A DNA stretch of 47,705 nucleotides from Actinomortierella ambigua. Lineage: Eukaryota > Mortierellomycota > Mortierellomycetes > Mortierellales > Mortierellaceae. The DNA lies in assembly GCA_016098155.1 (NCBI GenBank), contig JAAAJB010000239.1, positions 2,105 to 49,809 on the forward strand, given 5' to 3'. A program made the translations under genes and the position numbers. Below, one piece after another: positions 1 through 11,385 of this stretch (positions are counted from its first letter, which is position 1; every line of letters begins with the position of its first letter). The notes beneath the pieces are model-generated. The model saw only the letters and a list, made by a program, of their open reading frames with translations, ran no database searches and was not told the DNA's origin.

Positions 1-763
1 GAAAGAGAAGAAGAAGGAAGGAGAGAAAGGAGAGGGGAGGGAGGGAGGGGGGGGGGGGGGGGAGGGAACAGCGAGAAGAGGCAGAGCTGTGATCAAATGG
101 CTGGTTATCTTTGTGTGGGACGTGGATGTTTATGAGTATATATGTGGCCCTCCAATGAGGGTCTGCTCAGGTAATGGGTAATGACGAAGAAGGTGAGCTA
201 GCGAGTGGAGAAAGAAAGATAAAAAGAGCAGCAGCCATGTTATTATTATTGTATGCATCCGTCCATACTGGATGCTCTCTTCTCTCTTTTGGGTTGTTGT
301 GGGTGAGCGCACTGACACATCCGAGGAGAGGTTGGATGGGTCAAAATGTATGCTTGCTTTGCTACATAACGCTTCCTCGCGGCAGAAAGAACAATGGCAA
401 TGATCATCTTAGTCTTACTGGGGGATGGACTTCATATCGAATCGTGTTAGGCAGGTTTCACCATGGATGGAATCCAGAGGCAAGGCCAGAGAGGGAAGGT
501 CGTACGGGCCATATTTGTCCGTCTGTGTTGGCTTGCCCAGCGTTGTACCGTGTTCTGCATCGTCTTGCTTACCGTTGTCCCTGCGTTCACTGACAAAGCT
601 TTATTTAGGAGTGAGTATATGAGGGCTGTGGGTGTCTTCTGCAGGGTGAACGAGGATCGTCTTTTCACATCCGTTGATATTGTTGTTGTACTCGTTGTGC
701 GCTGTGCGTTGTCCACAGTGCCCTCCTCCCCTCTCTTCTCTCCAACTACAGCTGCACCTATCC
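1..763. other. Gene-free left edge, purine-rich with a G run
   Basis: The first 70 bases are almost pure purine and include a 13-base G run near positions 49-61. Open frames here overlap one another on both strands, have low-complexity or random-looking translations, and lack a plausible start context or splice pattern. The right part is the 3' flank of the minus-strand DUF1772 gene that stops at 764. I see no gene. Confidence 0.6.
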
Positions 764-1354
764 TCACTTGGATAATCCTCCATGGCCACCGCCGAGGGCA
801 CCATACAGTGACGCGCCGAGGGCTGCGATTGACACCACGATGCGGACCTGATGCCGTGACTCCCAGCGCTGGAGAAGTGCCTCGACATGGTCGCCTGATG
901 CGCCTCCCGATTTGCGGATCGACAACAGTTCCTTGTTAATGGGCATCATCAACACGAGCGTGTACGGGATCACTGACAGCATCCCTATTGCGGCAAGCAA
1001 GAATGGTTTTGACCCTGTCTTGGCGTACACCCCGCCGAGGCACACCGACGACACCACCGCGCAGGCGGCTTGTAGAGCTAAAAGACAAAGACAAAAAAAG
1101 CGTGGATTAAGAAACAGTGTCGACTCCTACCCTTGTGTTTTTTCTTTCTTTCTTTGAAAATAGTCCTTACGAGAGGCATTCGTGTAGGCTTCGCACCAAA
1201 CGTTCAGCGAGCTGGTCGCAGAAAACTTGCGCAGTGCAGGCATTAGAAAGTTGCTGAACCCCAAAGCCTGACCGGCAAAGATACCGACCGCGCCGATGCC
1301 AACCGCTTTCCCGACAAAGAGCCAGGTAGCAGGGTTGTTGTATTTCAAGGTCAT
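764..1354 (-). CDS. DUF1772-family small membrane protein (copy 1)
   Basis: Two exons, 1354-1171 and 1068-764, joined by a GT-AG intron (donor GTAAGG) in consistent phase, give 162 aa. The protein has about four hydrophobic segments. The first lies near residues 12-35, followed by a conserved F-LMPALRKFSATSS-type stretch and then a small-residue-rich pair in the second exon ending at GLSK. This pattern fits the DUF1772 (anthrone oxygenase-like) membrane family. Members are mostly uncharacterised, and some fungal ones act in polyketide oxidation, but no polyketide synthase lies nearby, so no substrate can be assigned. It sits head to tail with a close paralogue (1619-2281) that shares the intron position. 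The start ATG is followed directly by the first membrane segment, as in the paralogue. Confidence 0.75.
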
Positions 1355-1618
1355 GTTCTAGAATGCTTTTAATTGGTCGGCTACCGTCTAAAGACCTGGT
1401 TATGTTGGACAGAGAAGAGAATGAACAAGCAAGGAGGGATGAAGACGGAAAGCGAGCAATGAGGGCGTGGCGCCATTTCATTCTTCCCAGCAGACTGAGA
1501 CATGGCTGGGCATTCAGTTGCTATTCTTTGTCAGTTGTTGTTATTCCCGTTCATGCCAAAAAAGTCGTTTCCTATGTAGTTGTTGCATGCTTTTATTGCA
1601 AAATAGGGGGAGGGTATT

Positions 1619-2281
1619 CTAGAACTTGAATTGGAACCTGATGGGGCTGGAGGTCACACCGCCGTACGCAACCAGGCCCAGTGCTGCCAGGCCAAGGATG
1701 GCGCGGCCCAGGTTGATCTTTTCCCAGCGAGCCAGCAGAGCCTCAGTGTGTGGTCCAGCAGTGCCAGCCTCGTGTGCCTCAACCAGTTTGTTGCTAACGG
1801 ATCCAAGCAAGCCGACGGTGTAAGGGAGGATCGAGGCCATGACCACTGATCCGTACAGGAAGTAGGCGTTCTTCGTCTTGTAGTATACAGCAGCCGAGCT
1901 CAGGGAGCCCACGACAACCATGCCGATCTGGCTGACTATTGAACCGCACGTAAAGGAAGGAGGAAAGGAAAGACGGAAGGAAGGAAAGAAAGAAGGAAGG
2001 AAGAACAGAAGTCAGAATCTGCACACGAGGGGGCTACAAGGGTGAGTGGTAGCGACAAGGACGTGTCAAAAGTCAAGTCAGTCCAAAGTACCTCCAGCCT
2101 TATGGAACATGGAGCTCCAGACGGACAGCGAGCTGGCCGCCGAGAACTTGCGCAGCGAAGGAAGAATGAAGGTGTTGAAGGAGAGGGCGGTGCCTGAGAA
2201 GATGCCAATGGCAGCCACACTGATGGACTTGCCAATGATGACAGTGTTGTCGGTGCTTCCAAAGTTGCGGAGAGAGTCCAT
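1619..2281 (-). CDS. DUF1772-family small membrane protein (copy 2)
   Basis: Exons 2281-2092 and 1935-1619 give 168 aa. The intron sits at the same protein position as in the neighbouring copy (after the SSLxVW block), so the two arose by tandem duplication. Hydrophobic segments lie near residues 20-40, 65-85, 90-112 and 140-158. The C-terminus is FQFKF. I chose the start MDSLRNFG because it lines up with the paralogue; an in-frame upstream ATG exists, but it reads through a probable 5'-leader intron acceptor (a TTTCAG on the minus strand near 2320). Function within DUF1772 is unknown. Both copies may be membrane accessory proteins or oxygenases, which is inferred from the family only. Confidence 0.75.
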
Positions 2282-3125
2282 GATGGTCGAACAAGCTCTG
2301 ATATCGAAGGGTCCTGAAACTAGACGAAGGTAAGAAAGAGAGAGGGTGGGAAAGGGTTGGGTGAAAAAGAGAAAAGGGGAAGTCGGATGCAATTTATGGC
2401 TGAGGGGATCCAACCCACCCACTTTTTGGTTTCTGCTGTTCCCATTCCGGAACAGAAAAAAAAAAGGTGGCGTTACCGAAGCGTCATCATCACTCGTCGC
2501 AGTGCATGTTTGTTGTATGTGCTGCTGTTTTTGGGGCTACCCGTTGGAGAGCACCGGAGGAAGGGACAGGTCAAAACAATGCTTGCTGTATCGTAAGTCT
2601 ACCCAATTGTCGCTTCCTCACTCTCACTCTCACACTACCTGCGTACTGCACTGCACTGCACTAGGAAAGGGGAGGAGGGTACGCCACCCCTGTATGTGTA
2701 TATAGTGCTAGACACACACACATGTCATCTCTATCTCTCTCTGGTCAAATACCGGGGTTACGGGGGGGGGGGCTGACATTGACACTGCTGCACATGACCC
2801 TTACCCTGGAAGGTTGTGACAAGGTGAAATATCCTGTCGTGATGTTTTTGCTTATTTGCTCGCTCGCTTTGGTGTTCCGGATGAGCTGTGTGAGGTGGTT
2901 TCGCTTGTGTGTATTCTCCGTGCCCCTCTCAAAATTGATTTTTTCAACACCTTGTTCCACCCCACAGTCAGTCAGTCAGTTGGGTCCTGCAAAACTTTGT
3001 CATTTAAAGAAAAAAAAAAAAAAAGAACCTTTATTTTTTCACATCACACTACACTCTCGCACTTTCTCTCTCATTCTCTCTCTCTCCCACCACAGACACA
3101 AACCAAATTCTACACATCCAACGCC
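2282..3125. other. Divergent intergenic region with pyrimidine-rich leader
   Basis: This is the shared upstream region of the minus-strand DUF1772 gene and the plus-strand gene at 3126. It holds a G run (about 2763-2771), an A run (about 3009-3024) and a dense CT tract at about 3052-3092, just before the start codon, typical of fungal 5' leaders. I found no convincing additional gene. Confidence 0.6.
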
Positions 3126-4751
3126 ATGGCATCGGTCATCGTGTTCCCCAATGTCGCCACCCACCGCAAGCTGCCCCACCTGCAGCCCAAGGATACCCAC
3201 AAGGACAAGACCCCTGCTGCTGGAGGAGACGCAGCCCATCCTTCCCAAGATGCTCTTCATAGTGGCCTGCAGCACCTGTCCATACAGGATAGCAAGCAAC
3301 AGCAACCGCCTCAATTAGCCCAGGGACAACAGCGAGCAATGATCCAAGACGCTTCTACCTCTACTGCTTCTCAGCAGCAGCAACTTCCTCGTCTCATTGA
3401 GCCAGATACAAAGCATACCCTGACCGTCGACACACAGCCACCAGCATCATCACTATCCTACCAACACAAGGATAAGGCCCTCGTTCAGTCTGCTGCTTCT
3501 ACGCCGTCCGACTCGTCGTATTCTTCACGCCAGCCTTCTTCCTCGATCAACGACTCGCCATATAGTGCCCTGCCTCCGTCTGGGCTGCCTACTGGTAATA
3601 GCAGCAGCAGCAGCAACAGCATTGCTTCTTTAAAGCAACTGCAACATCCGCATCACCCTTCGGCCGAGCTGCTCAAGACGGCCATCTATGACGCCTTTGG
3701 GTGCCTGTACCATCCGATGCAGCACACCCACCCATCTTCAAAGTCGTCGTTGACGGCCGCGGCTGCCTTGCGATCGGGCGAGGTCACGCCGTTGTTGGGG
3801 CTCTCACCGCGGGCATCACCTCGACTGCTGCCTCAAGGCACCTCGGGACCGATCACACCATTGGAGCTCTCGGATGAAAATGGCGCATCGATTCATGCAG
3901 GGGGCTACTTTGGGGTCACGCCCACGCCCACGTCCACCACGACCACTACGACCACCACGACCACCACCGCCAATGCATCGTTGTCGTCACAAGCGAATAC
4001 TGCTGCTGCTGTTTCTGCAGGCGGCAAGCAAGGAGCAGCAGCCAATGGAGGAGGTGGAGGAGCATCAGGAACACTAGGAGCAGGGGCGTCATCAGGAGGA
4101 CACCACCAGGAAGGTCATCATTCTCAGCATCATCATCACTATCATCACCACCAACACCGGCCCCACACGTCCAGCCATCTGCACACGGCGTCGTCTCTCT
4201 CCTCGGATGAAGATGACGATGAGACAAAGTATACTCTCAATGCCACTGCCACCTCTCAGACGGCTAACGATGGCGGCCGTTGCAGTCGACCACGTTCGGC
4301 AGCGTCATCGCGGCGTTCGTCGACAATGATGACACCCATGAATGCCGTCGAACACCCGGTACTGAACACGCTGCAGACGATGACGCACCATCATGCGCTT
4401 CCAGGCTATCTTGACCATGACCTGGGTCATGACCGCATCCCTTTACCGCCCCTCCCTGCACCGGTGACAGTCGCACCGTTGCCTTCGATGCCGTCTCCCA
4501 GCAGCTACACCACCACGACCACCACCATCAAAGGTGCCAACCAACATACCCAGGCAGAGTCTTCAGAATCAACTATCGCCACGACAACAACAGTAACCAC
4601 AGCAGCAATGACAACAACAACAACTACACCACCCACATCGGGAAGGAACCCATCGCATGCAACGTCACAACAACCTCCTCCCCCTCCCGTCTTTGCCATG
4701 GATCGGGGAGGGCCCATCCCTCAAGGCTTCAGTGACCAAAAGCTTGTCTAG
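3126..4751 (+). CDS. Large disordered Ser/Thr/His/Gln-rich protein, unrecognised
   Basis: An intronless 541-aa frame begins at an ATG in good context (GCCATGG) directly after a CT-rich leader. Most of it is low complexity: Gln/Ser-rich stretches in the first 200 residues, a threonine run near residues 268-281, a glycine/alanine block around 305-325, a histidine-rich block around 328-346, an acidic SSDEDDDE patch near 360 and another Thr-rich stretch near 500. The most ordered-looking segments are the opening 20 residues and residues about 178-255, where SP/TP motifs resemble proline-directed kinase sites. I recognise no domain, signal peptide or membrane segment. A nuclear or regulatory scaffold is possible but unsupported. 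It converges on the beta-helix gene, with 148 bp between the stops. Confidence 0.7.
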   Translation: MASVIVFPNVATHRKLPHLQPKDTHKDKTPAAGGDAAHPSQDALHSGLQHLSIQDSKQQQPPQLAQGQQRAMIQDASTSTASQQQQLPRLIEPDTKHTLTVDTQPPASSLSYQHKDKALVQSAASTPSDSSYSSRQPSSSINDSPYSALPPSGLPTGNSSSSSNSIASLKQLQHPHHPSAELLKTAIYDAFGCLYHPMQHTHPSSKSSLTAAAALRSGEVTPLLGLSPRASPRLLPQGTSGPITPLELSDENGASIHAGGYFGVTPTPTSTTTTTTTTTTTANASLSSQANTAAAVSAGGKQGAAANGGGGGASGTLGAGASSGGHHQEGHHSQHHHHYHHHQHRPHTSSHLHTASSLSSDEDDDETKYTLNATATSQTANDGGRCSRPRSAASSRRSSTMMTPMNAVEHPVLNTLQTMTHHHALPGYLDHDLGHDRIPLPPLPAPVTVAPLPSMPSPSSYTTTTTTIKGANQHTQAESSESTIATTTTVTTAAMTTTTTTPPTSGRNPSHATSQQPPPPPVFAMDRGGPIPQGFSDQKLV

Positions 4752-4899
4752 AAAAAAACCAAATATCTCTTTCCCCCTTCACAACTCACTTTAAGTGTGG
4801 TTCCTCATTCAAAATAAAATTTTTTTTCTCACGGCTTCTTCTTCCAATTGAACCTCCATACTTTAAATAAGTTCCAAGTCTCGTAAAATCAAAATCGTC

Positions 4900-7438
4900 T
4901 CAGATCGACTTGTACCGGTTCCGACCCTTGGCACCCACAAGTTCCTCGACACGCATTGCAACCTTGCTATCCTCCCCTTTCTGGCCACCGCTCATGCGAT
5001 CAACGAGCTGTGCCCAGTACAGCGACCGCGGCACCTTGTTGATCGGGAAGAGGTCCTTCAAGGCTGGCTCCAGGTAGGTGGCATCGGGACCTTCAAAGGT
5101 GGTCTGGGTCGATGTTTGCCAGAACGAGCCGTTGTGGGCCACCACCCAATTGGTAGCCCCTGGAGGCGATTGGAAATAGGATGGGTCTTCGGCATCGCAG
5201 TGATACATGACGTGGAAGGCACCGGCCCAGCCCTGACCGCTGCCCATGTACCCACGGTTCTTGATGTTGATGCGGGAAGAATGGACATTGTCGTACAGTG
5301 TGCCAACCGACCAGCGATCTGAGATATTGCATAGAGAAAAAAAAATGAGGAGAAGGACAAGAGAACACACAATTCTTTTTTAAAAAAACTCGCTCTTCTC
5401 TCACTTACCATGGGGTCCAGCATCATTATTAGCATCCAACCCTTGCGAATCGACAAAGACATTCGGTCCCGTGGTCTTGGCGCCCGTAATAAAATCATGG
5501 CGTCCATTCCTAGCCCGACATCGCTTCACCAGGCCCAGCTGCCCTTGCAACATAAACATATACCTCCGTCCACCATCTTTCAGCTTGGAGACCGGGTCAT
5601 CGACCTCGCAATCCTGGAACGTCGTCCGGATCGCGCCCGTCCCGGCCTTGACGCCCGACACAAACTTGCGCATCGTCACATCGGCCACCCAACAGTTTTG
5701 ACAATGGTTCACCACGGCTCCGTACCAGGCGTGCTCCTCGTCCGTCGGGTCTGGCTGGCCAAAGAGAGTCGATTCCTTGGACGAGATGAGCTGCATGTTC
5801 TCCAGGCCAATGTCGGACGGGACTCGATGTTGCCGCTCATAGTTGTACATGAACCCGCCACCGTATTGTGGGTCCAGTGTCATCACGAGCGGAATGTCGA
5901 GAATCAGGTGACCAGGGATAGGCCCGCCCTTGCTGCTGTTGCTGCTGCTGCTGCTGGGTTGGCTACCATCCTCATCCTCGTCCCCTGTGTATTTGGTGCC
6001 GCCGCCTTCTTCCGTGGGGAGTGGAGTGGTGGTTGAAGGGCTTGAAGATGGTGGAGATTTGGATGCTCCACCTCCTCCTCCTTGGCCCTGCGATGCGTCA
6101 GGATCGAGAATGTAGTCACCCGTCCCATTGACGTGGTGTCGCACGACTGTAAAGGGGTCGGCGGCATCTGGATCCGTGGTGCCGGGTTCTGGTGCGGGCT
6201 TTGGTGTGGTTGGTTCCGCTGGTGAGGAAGTTTCCTTTGTCGGGGGCTCGCCGCTGGTCTCGACCCTGGGCAGATCAATCTCCAACCTTTCGGGCGGCTC
6301 CTCCGCCGCCTCCTCTCCGCTGACCGTCGTCGGGTCGGCACGCTTGCGAAAATGGAAATCATCTGAGCGGCTAGAGGCCCAGTCCCAATCATCCCAGCCC
6401 CAATCATCCCAATCTTCTTCGTCGCGATCAATATCATGTTTCTTGGGGTTGCTCTTGTCGACGTGAGTGTTGCTACTGCTGCCATCCGAGCCTCCACCTT
6501 GGCTAGGGCTCTGTGGCTTTTTTACTGGCTCCCCACCTCCTTGCTCCGACTCATCTGTCGAGGTTTCCATAGCGTCGTCATCGGACGAAAAGGCCGTCTC
6601 GCCATTCGGATAGCGTGGCATTCTCATCCCTCGCTTCTTGTCATCGAGGTTTTTAGGGAGTCCAGCCTCGGCCTCGGCCTGCCTTTTGGGGTCCTGGGCA
6701 TGGACCTCACGAACCTCGCGGGCGAACGATAGCGTAAACGTTCTGGGATCCCACTGTAGCGTCCCTTCATGCGGGTCACTCGGGATCCGATCCATCCCCA
6801 GCATGTGGATCCACTTGGCCGTCGCTGGTCGTTCCACCACCACCTGGGCCCCAACCTTGAACGGTCGCACGTCGCGGACGGGTACCTTTACTGAGCCGAC
6901 GGGGACATATTCGTTAGCGACGGGCGTCGCATAGCTGTCGCCCGTCACGTAATGATTGAGCGGGCGCATGCCTCTTGCGCGGGCATTCGACCTTTGATAG
7001 TTGGGATCTCCTTGTGTCGCCGGATCCAAGAGGCCATTCAGATGGATAAAGTCGTGAACAAAGTCTCCTGTGGCGAGGACAACCGTGCCCCCAGGCCCAT
7101 TGCCTTCGCCACGAAGGACGACGCCGTCCTTGTTGAGGATCAGACTGCCTCGGACACGGTAAGTACCGGCTTGTAAGAGGACCGCACCGCGGAGGAGGAT
7201 CTTGGTGCCGTCGCGCAGGGTGAACGGCTGCAAGGGCATGTTACCGACTTTGTCGATCGCCGCCTGGATTCGCACGCGGTCATCCTGTTGAGAGCCGCTC
7301 GATGGTTGGAGGGTGACCCTTACGGGGGCGATGGGCAGTGGCACATGGCCGTTACGGTAGCCTCTAAAACGATTTTTTTTAGGAGAGAAAACGGAGATGT
7401 GGATGTAAGAACAAGGCGATAAGCCCTTGACAGCACCT

Positions 7439-7494
<56 letters not shown>

Positions 7495-7784
7495 GGCTAA
7501 CAAGTCATTTATTCAACAACTTACACCATACTAAAGTCCGGGATAATATTCCCCCATTGATCTGGCGGAAAGCTTTGAGGTGGAGCAAGATGGGGCACAG
7601 CCTCCGAAAGGATAGGTGTAAATGCTTGTAGTTTCTTGACCCTTTTAGGCTTTTGGGGTTTTTTGGTTTTATGTGTCGCCTTCGAGCTTTTGTGAGTGGG
7701 CAAAAGTCGTGCATGGACAGTGACCACGAACAGATTGACTATAACCAAGACTATAGCAAGGCGCAATAGCCGTGGAGATGGCAT
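4900..7784 (-). CDS. Secreted right-handed beta-helix (pectate lyase-like) protein, copy A
   Basis: Three exons, 7784-7525, 7363-5409 and 5318-4900, join in phase to 877 aa. Exon 1 holds a signal peptide (MPSPRLLRLA...) and a basic linker. The core begins GYRNG and shows the pectate lyase superfamily pattern: RIQAAIDKV, then GAVLLQAGTYRV, then GVVLRGEG. Late coils include NCWVADV, GRRYMFML, GRHDFITGA, GPNVF and HGWAGAFHV-like steps (here QGWAGAFHVMYHC). A disordered Asp/Glu/Ser/Pro/Gly insert (about residues 345-565) splits the helix; it carries a KR dibasic site and repeated WDDW-type motifs. Polysaccharide cleavage is plausible from the fold, but catalytic residues cannot be assigned. It is followed upstream by a paralogue in the same orientation. 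The core resembles bacterial proteins, so an old transfer is possible. The long arginine/glutamate ORF start near 7500 is a microsatellite artefact inside intron 1. Confidence 0.8.
7441..7492. repeat. (TC)26 microsatellite inside intron 1
   Basis: An uninterrupted TC dinucleotide run lies in the first intron of the beta-helix gene copy A. On the coding strand it is a GA run in the first third of the intron after the donor at 7524. It leaves the intron in-frame open and creates a false Arg-Glu repeat in naive translation. Confidence 0.95.
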
Positions 7785-8380
7785 GGTCTGGGGGCAGGAG
7801 GGAAGAAGAGTTGTGCGTGAGCAATGGTAAGAGAGAGATAGAAAGAGAGAGAGGGGGAGAAGCAGCTGATGTTTTAACTGAAGATGCCAGAAAAGCTGGC
7901 AGCTTGAAGTGTTGAAATACCCGCTGAGCAAGGGACGAAGAGAAGCAGGTCACACCGGCAAACTGCAATACAAGAACGCGAGACGCTATTAGTACGTTAC
8001 AGATGCAGCAGGGAGTTTGCTCGCAAGAAGGAGTGAGAGACAAATGCTTTTACACGGAACGGAAGGAGAGGGGTTCGTAGAAGCAAAAAATAATCAGGGG
8101 CACGACGATTTAGCTTAGTCTGCTTCAAGGCAGTTTCCATCCACCCAAATGGGATGACATTATTGGCGGGAGAGAGCGCAATTCAGGCAGGGAGGCTCTC
8201 CTGGGCCTTCAAGGAGTATGTAAGCTTTCTTGATCCAGATATGTGGGAGAGACTGGTGTGGTAGCAGGGGAAGGACAGATAAAACGAGCCGTTACCATCC
8301 CAGCTGTGGGAGAAGGGGGGTGAGGGCAGTTAGAAGGGCAGTTACCACCCATGCCCAGGTGTAATGTTTCGAACTAATTT
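7785..8380. other. Spacer between the two beta-helix genes
   Basis: This contains the promoter and leader of copy A (purine-rich on the plus strand near 7826-7860) and the 3' flank of copy B. No gene or clear TATA element was found. Confidence 0.55.
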
Positions 8381-10979
8381 CTACGGAATGTCTGTGGGGA
8401 CCGTTGGATACTGATTTCGACTCTTGGCGCCAACAAGTTCTTCAACACGCATCGCGATCTTCGCATCTCTGCTGCCTCCAAGTCGTTCGACAAGCTGAGC
8501 CCAGTAGAGCGATCGAGGCACCTTGTTGACGGGGAACAAGTCCTTCACATCTGGCTCTAAATATGTGGCATCGTCACCTTGGAACACACCGCCACGTGTT
8601 TGCGAGAATGTGCCATTGAAAGCCACTATCCAATTCGTGGCACCAGGAGGCGACTGGAAAAACGCCGGATTGTCGGCAGCACAATGATACATTACATGGA
8701 AGGCGCCTGCCCAGCCATGGCCTGTGCCGAAGGACCCCCGGTTCTGGATATTGATTCGGAAGGACTTGATATTGTCGTACAGCGTGCCAACTGCCCAGCG
8801 TTCTATATTTTCAAATGGGTCAAGCGTTTGTGATGAACCAGGAGGAAGCGTGGTAACATCAACACCATCAACAACAACATAATTATCATCTACAACAGCA
8901 AAAAGGTAGTTACCATGTGGTCCAGCATCGTTGTCCCCATTCAGCCCTTCGGAGTCGACAAACACATTGGGCCCTGAAGTCTTGGCGCCCGTGATGAAAT
9001 CATGGCGCCCGTCCATGGCCCGACATCGCTTCACAAGTCCCATCTGCCCATGCAACATAAACATATATCTCCTACCACCTTCCGACCTTAGCGAGATTGG
9101 CTTCAGTACCTCACAATCCTGGATGGTTGTCTGGACAGAGTCGAAGCCGGCCTTGATCCCTGATACAAAATGCCGCGCCACCACATCCGCTACCCAACAG
9201 TTTTGACAATTATCGATCATCACCGAATACCATGCATGTTGCTCGTCTTCTGGGTTCTGAGGATTATAGGACGAGACCAATCGCATGTTCTCCAGCCCAA
9301 TGTCAGACGGCAGCCGTCGCGCCTGCTCAAAGTTGTACACGTACCCACCTCCATACCACGGATCGAGCGCCATCACGATGGGGATGTTGAGTACCAAATA
9401 CCCCGGGATCGGGACACCGAGCTTATTGTCCTGGATTTGGGGCGTGCTCGACGAAGGTTGTGGCGTTGGCGGATTGTTTTCTCGAGTTGTTGTGGGTGTG
9501 TCAGGCCCCAGGATATAATCCCCTGTCGCATTGATGTGGTGCCTGACCACAGAGAAGCGTTCAACATCCTTGGCGGCAGGGGCGGCCCCAGATCTTTTTT
9601 TAAGGCCAAAACGGCTTTGGAGGTCCAGCATCGAAAGGCGTTGGCCGCGGAAACGAAAGTCGTCAAAGTCATCTAGGCTCCAGTTCCAATCATCCCAGGG
9701 CCTGTCGTCGGCGGTCATCTCTCTGTTATCGCCTTTGCCTCCCTTCACGGAGTGGTCGTTGTCGCCATCGTTGTCGTAGATCATTTCATGCGAATTCCCT
9801 TCATACTTTTGCGGTGGGGACGATTTCGGGTACGGAAAGTATGCTGGCGGCTCCTTAAAAGACGATTGAGCCTTCTCACCATTTGGATAGCGTGGCATTC
9901 TCAGACCACGGACTTGCCCGTCGGGGCTTTTTGGAAGGCCAGCTTCGGCCTCTGTCTGTTTCTTCGGATCGTCAGCATGGACTTCCATGACCTGTCGTAC
10001 AAAGGAGAGCGTGTAGGTGTCGGGATCCCATTGAATCATGCTGTCGTGGTTCACTGGGCGTGGCACAATTCGATCCATCCCTAACCGATGAATCCACTCG
10101 GTTGTCGCTGGCCGCTCGACCACCACCTGAGCTCCGACCTTAAACGGTCGGACGTCACGGACGGGTACCTTCACCGAGCCAACGGGGACATAAACGTTTT
10201 TGACGGCCGTCGCAAATTCATCTGGAGTCAGATAGATGTTCCATGGATGCATGCACTTTGTGGTTGCGTTCACCCTCTGATAATTAGGGTCGCCCTGCGT
10301 CGCCGGGTCTAAGAGGCCGTTCAGATGGATAAAGTCGTGAATGAAATCTCCCGTCGCATTGACAATCGTTCCATTGTCTCCGTTGCCCTCGCCTCGAAGG
10401 ATGACGCCGTCCTTGTTGAGGATCAGGCTGCCCTGGACACGGTAAGTACCGGCGCGTAAGAGGACTGCACCGCGGAGGAGGATCTTGGTGCCGTCGCGCA
10501 GGGTGAACGGCTGCAAGGGCATGTTACCGACTTTGTCGATCGCCGCCTGGATCCGCACGCGGTCGTCTTGTAGGGGGTTGCCTGATGGCCGGAGAGTTAC
10601 TTTGACAGGGGCGATGGGCAACGGTGTAGCGCCATTGCGGTAGCCTCTATAGACACGAATGAAAGAACAAACGGTTAGAAGTCTCTCGTTTCATCCTTTC
10701 TCTCCTTACTACTGCTCTTCGCTAGATGCCACAAATACTTCAATGGACTTACACCTTGCTAAAGTCCGGGATGGTGTTCCCCCATTGGTCTGATGGAAAG
10801 TCTTTTGGCGGAGGAAGATAGGGTACAGCTTCCGAATCGACAGGTGTAAAGGTGGTAGTCTGCAGTGGTCTGGGGCCAGGGGGTTTGAGTGAATCCACAA
10901 CCTGTGCACGAACAGTGACTGAAAGCAAATTGAACGTGACTAGCGCTACAGCAAGGCGTAGTAGCCGCGAAGAGGTCAT
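8381..10979 (-). CDS. Secreted right-handed beta-helix (pectate lyase-like) protein, copy B
   Basis: Exons 10979-10753, 10646-8914 and 8802-8381 give 793 aa. The signal peptide is MTSSRLLRLAVALV..., aligned with that of copy A, and the first intron is at the identical position (…DFSKV then GYRNG). The core has RIQAAIDKV, GAVLLRAGTYRV, GVILRGEG and the same late coils as copy A. The disordered insert (about residues 335-490) is shorter and contains KKR. The second intron (8803-8913) is placed by homology to copy A: it has GTAACT and ATAG borders but is 111 nt long and stop-free, so it could be retained, adding 37 residues. The role is probably extracellular, on a polysaccharide or surface, inferred from fold and signal peptide. 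The 3' third is well conserved between copies and the insert is not. Confidence 0.8.
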
Positions 10980-11385
10980 GTTTTAGACCTTGAGGAGAAC
11001 GAGGGAGGGGTGAGTAAAAATCGGTCTGAAGATAGCTGAAATGGTTGCGAGGCCCGAATGGTGATAAGCTCGCTGAGTATGGTGGGATGGGATCAAAGAA
11101 ATACAGGTTGACAGAACAAGGCTACAGAGATGCAGGTAGGTTGGTTATTTGAAGGAATAGGAATACGAGCTTTGAATCTGTCACCAGCTTTTTAAGGAGA
11201 GGCCATATATTTAGGCGTTTTTTCCATACTTCGTTAACATTTGCGATGATAGTTTTTCCCTGCGTCGTCAGCCCAAATTTGGCCTCGGTGTTTTTTTGCT
11301 CAATGTTCAAGTGGGGCCTTCGGGCATTCCGAATGTGAATCATCACTTCTCCCCCCCTCACACACTACATTTATTCTACATCAAT
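10980..11385. other. Divergent promoter region, beta-helix copy B / QCR8
   Basis: About 400 bp separate two genes read away from each other. It contains a short T run near 11288 and a C-rich tract just before the QCR8 start (about 11349-11358). I see no additional gene. Confidence 0.55.

Noticed and set aside
7376..7503. Frame opening with a long Arg-Glu repeat joined to the beta-helix core
   Set aside because: It is the TC microsatellite within intron 1. Splicing at 7524/7364 gives the same N-terminal arrangement as the paralogue.
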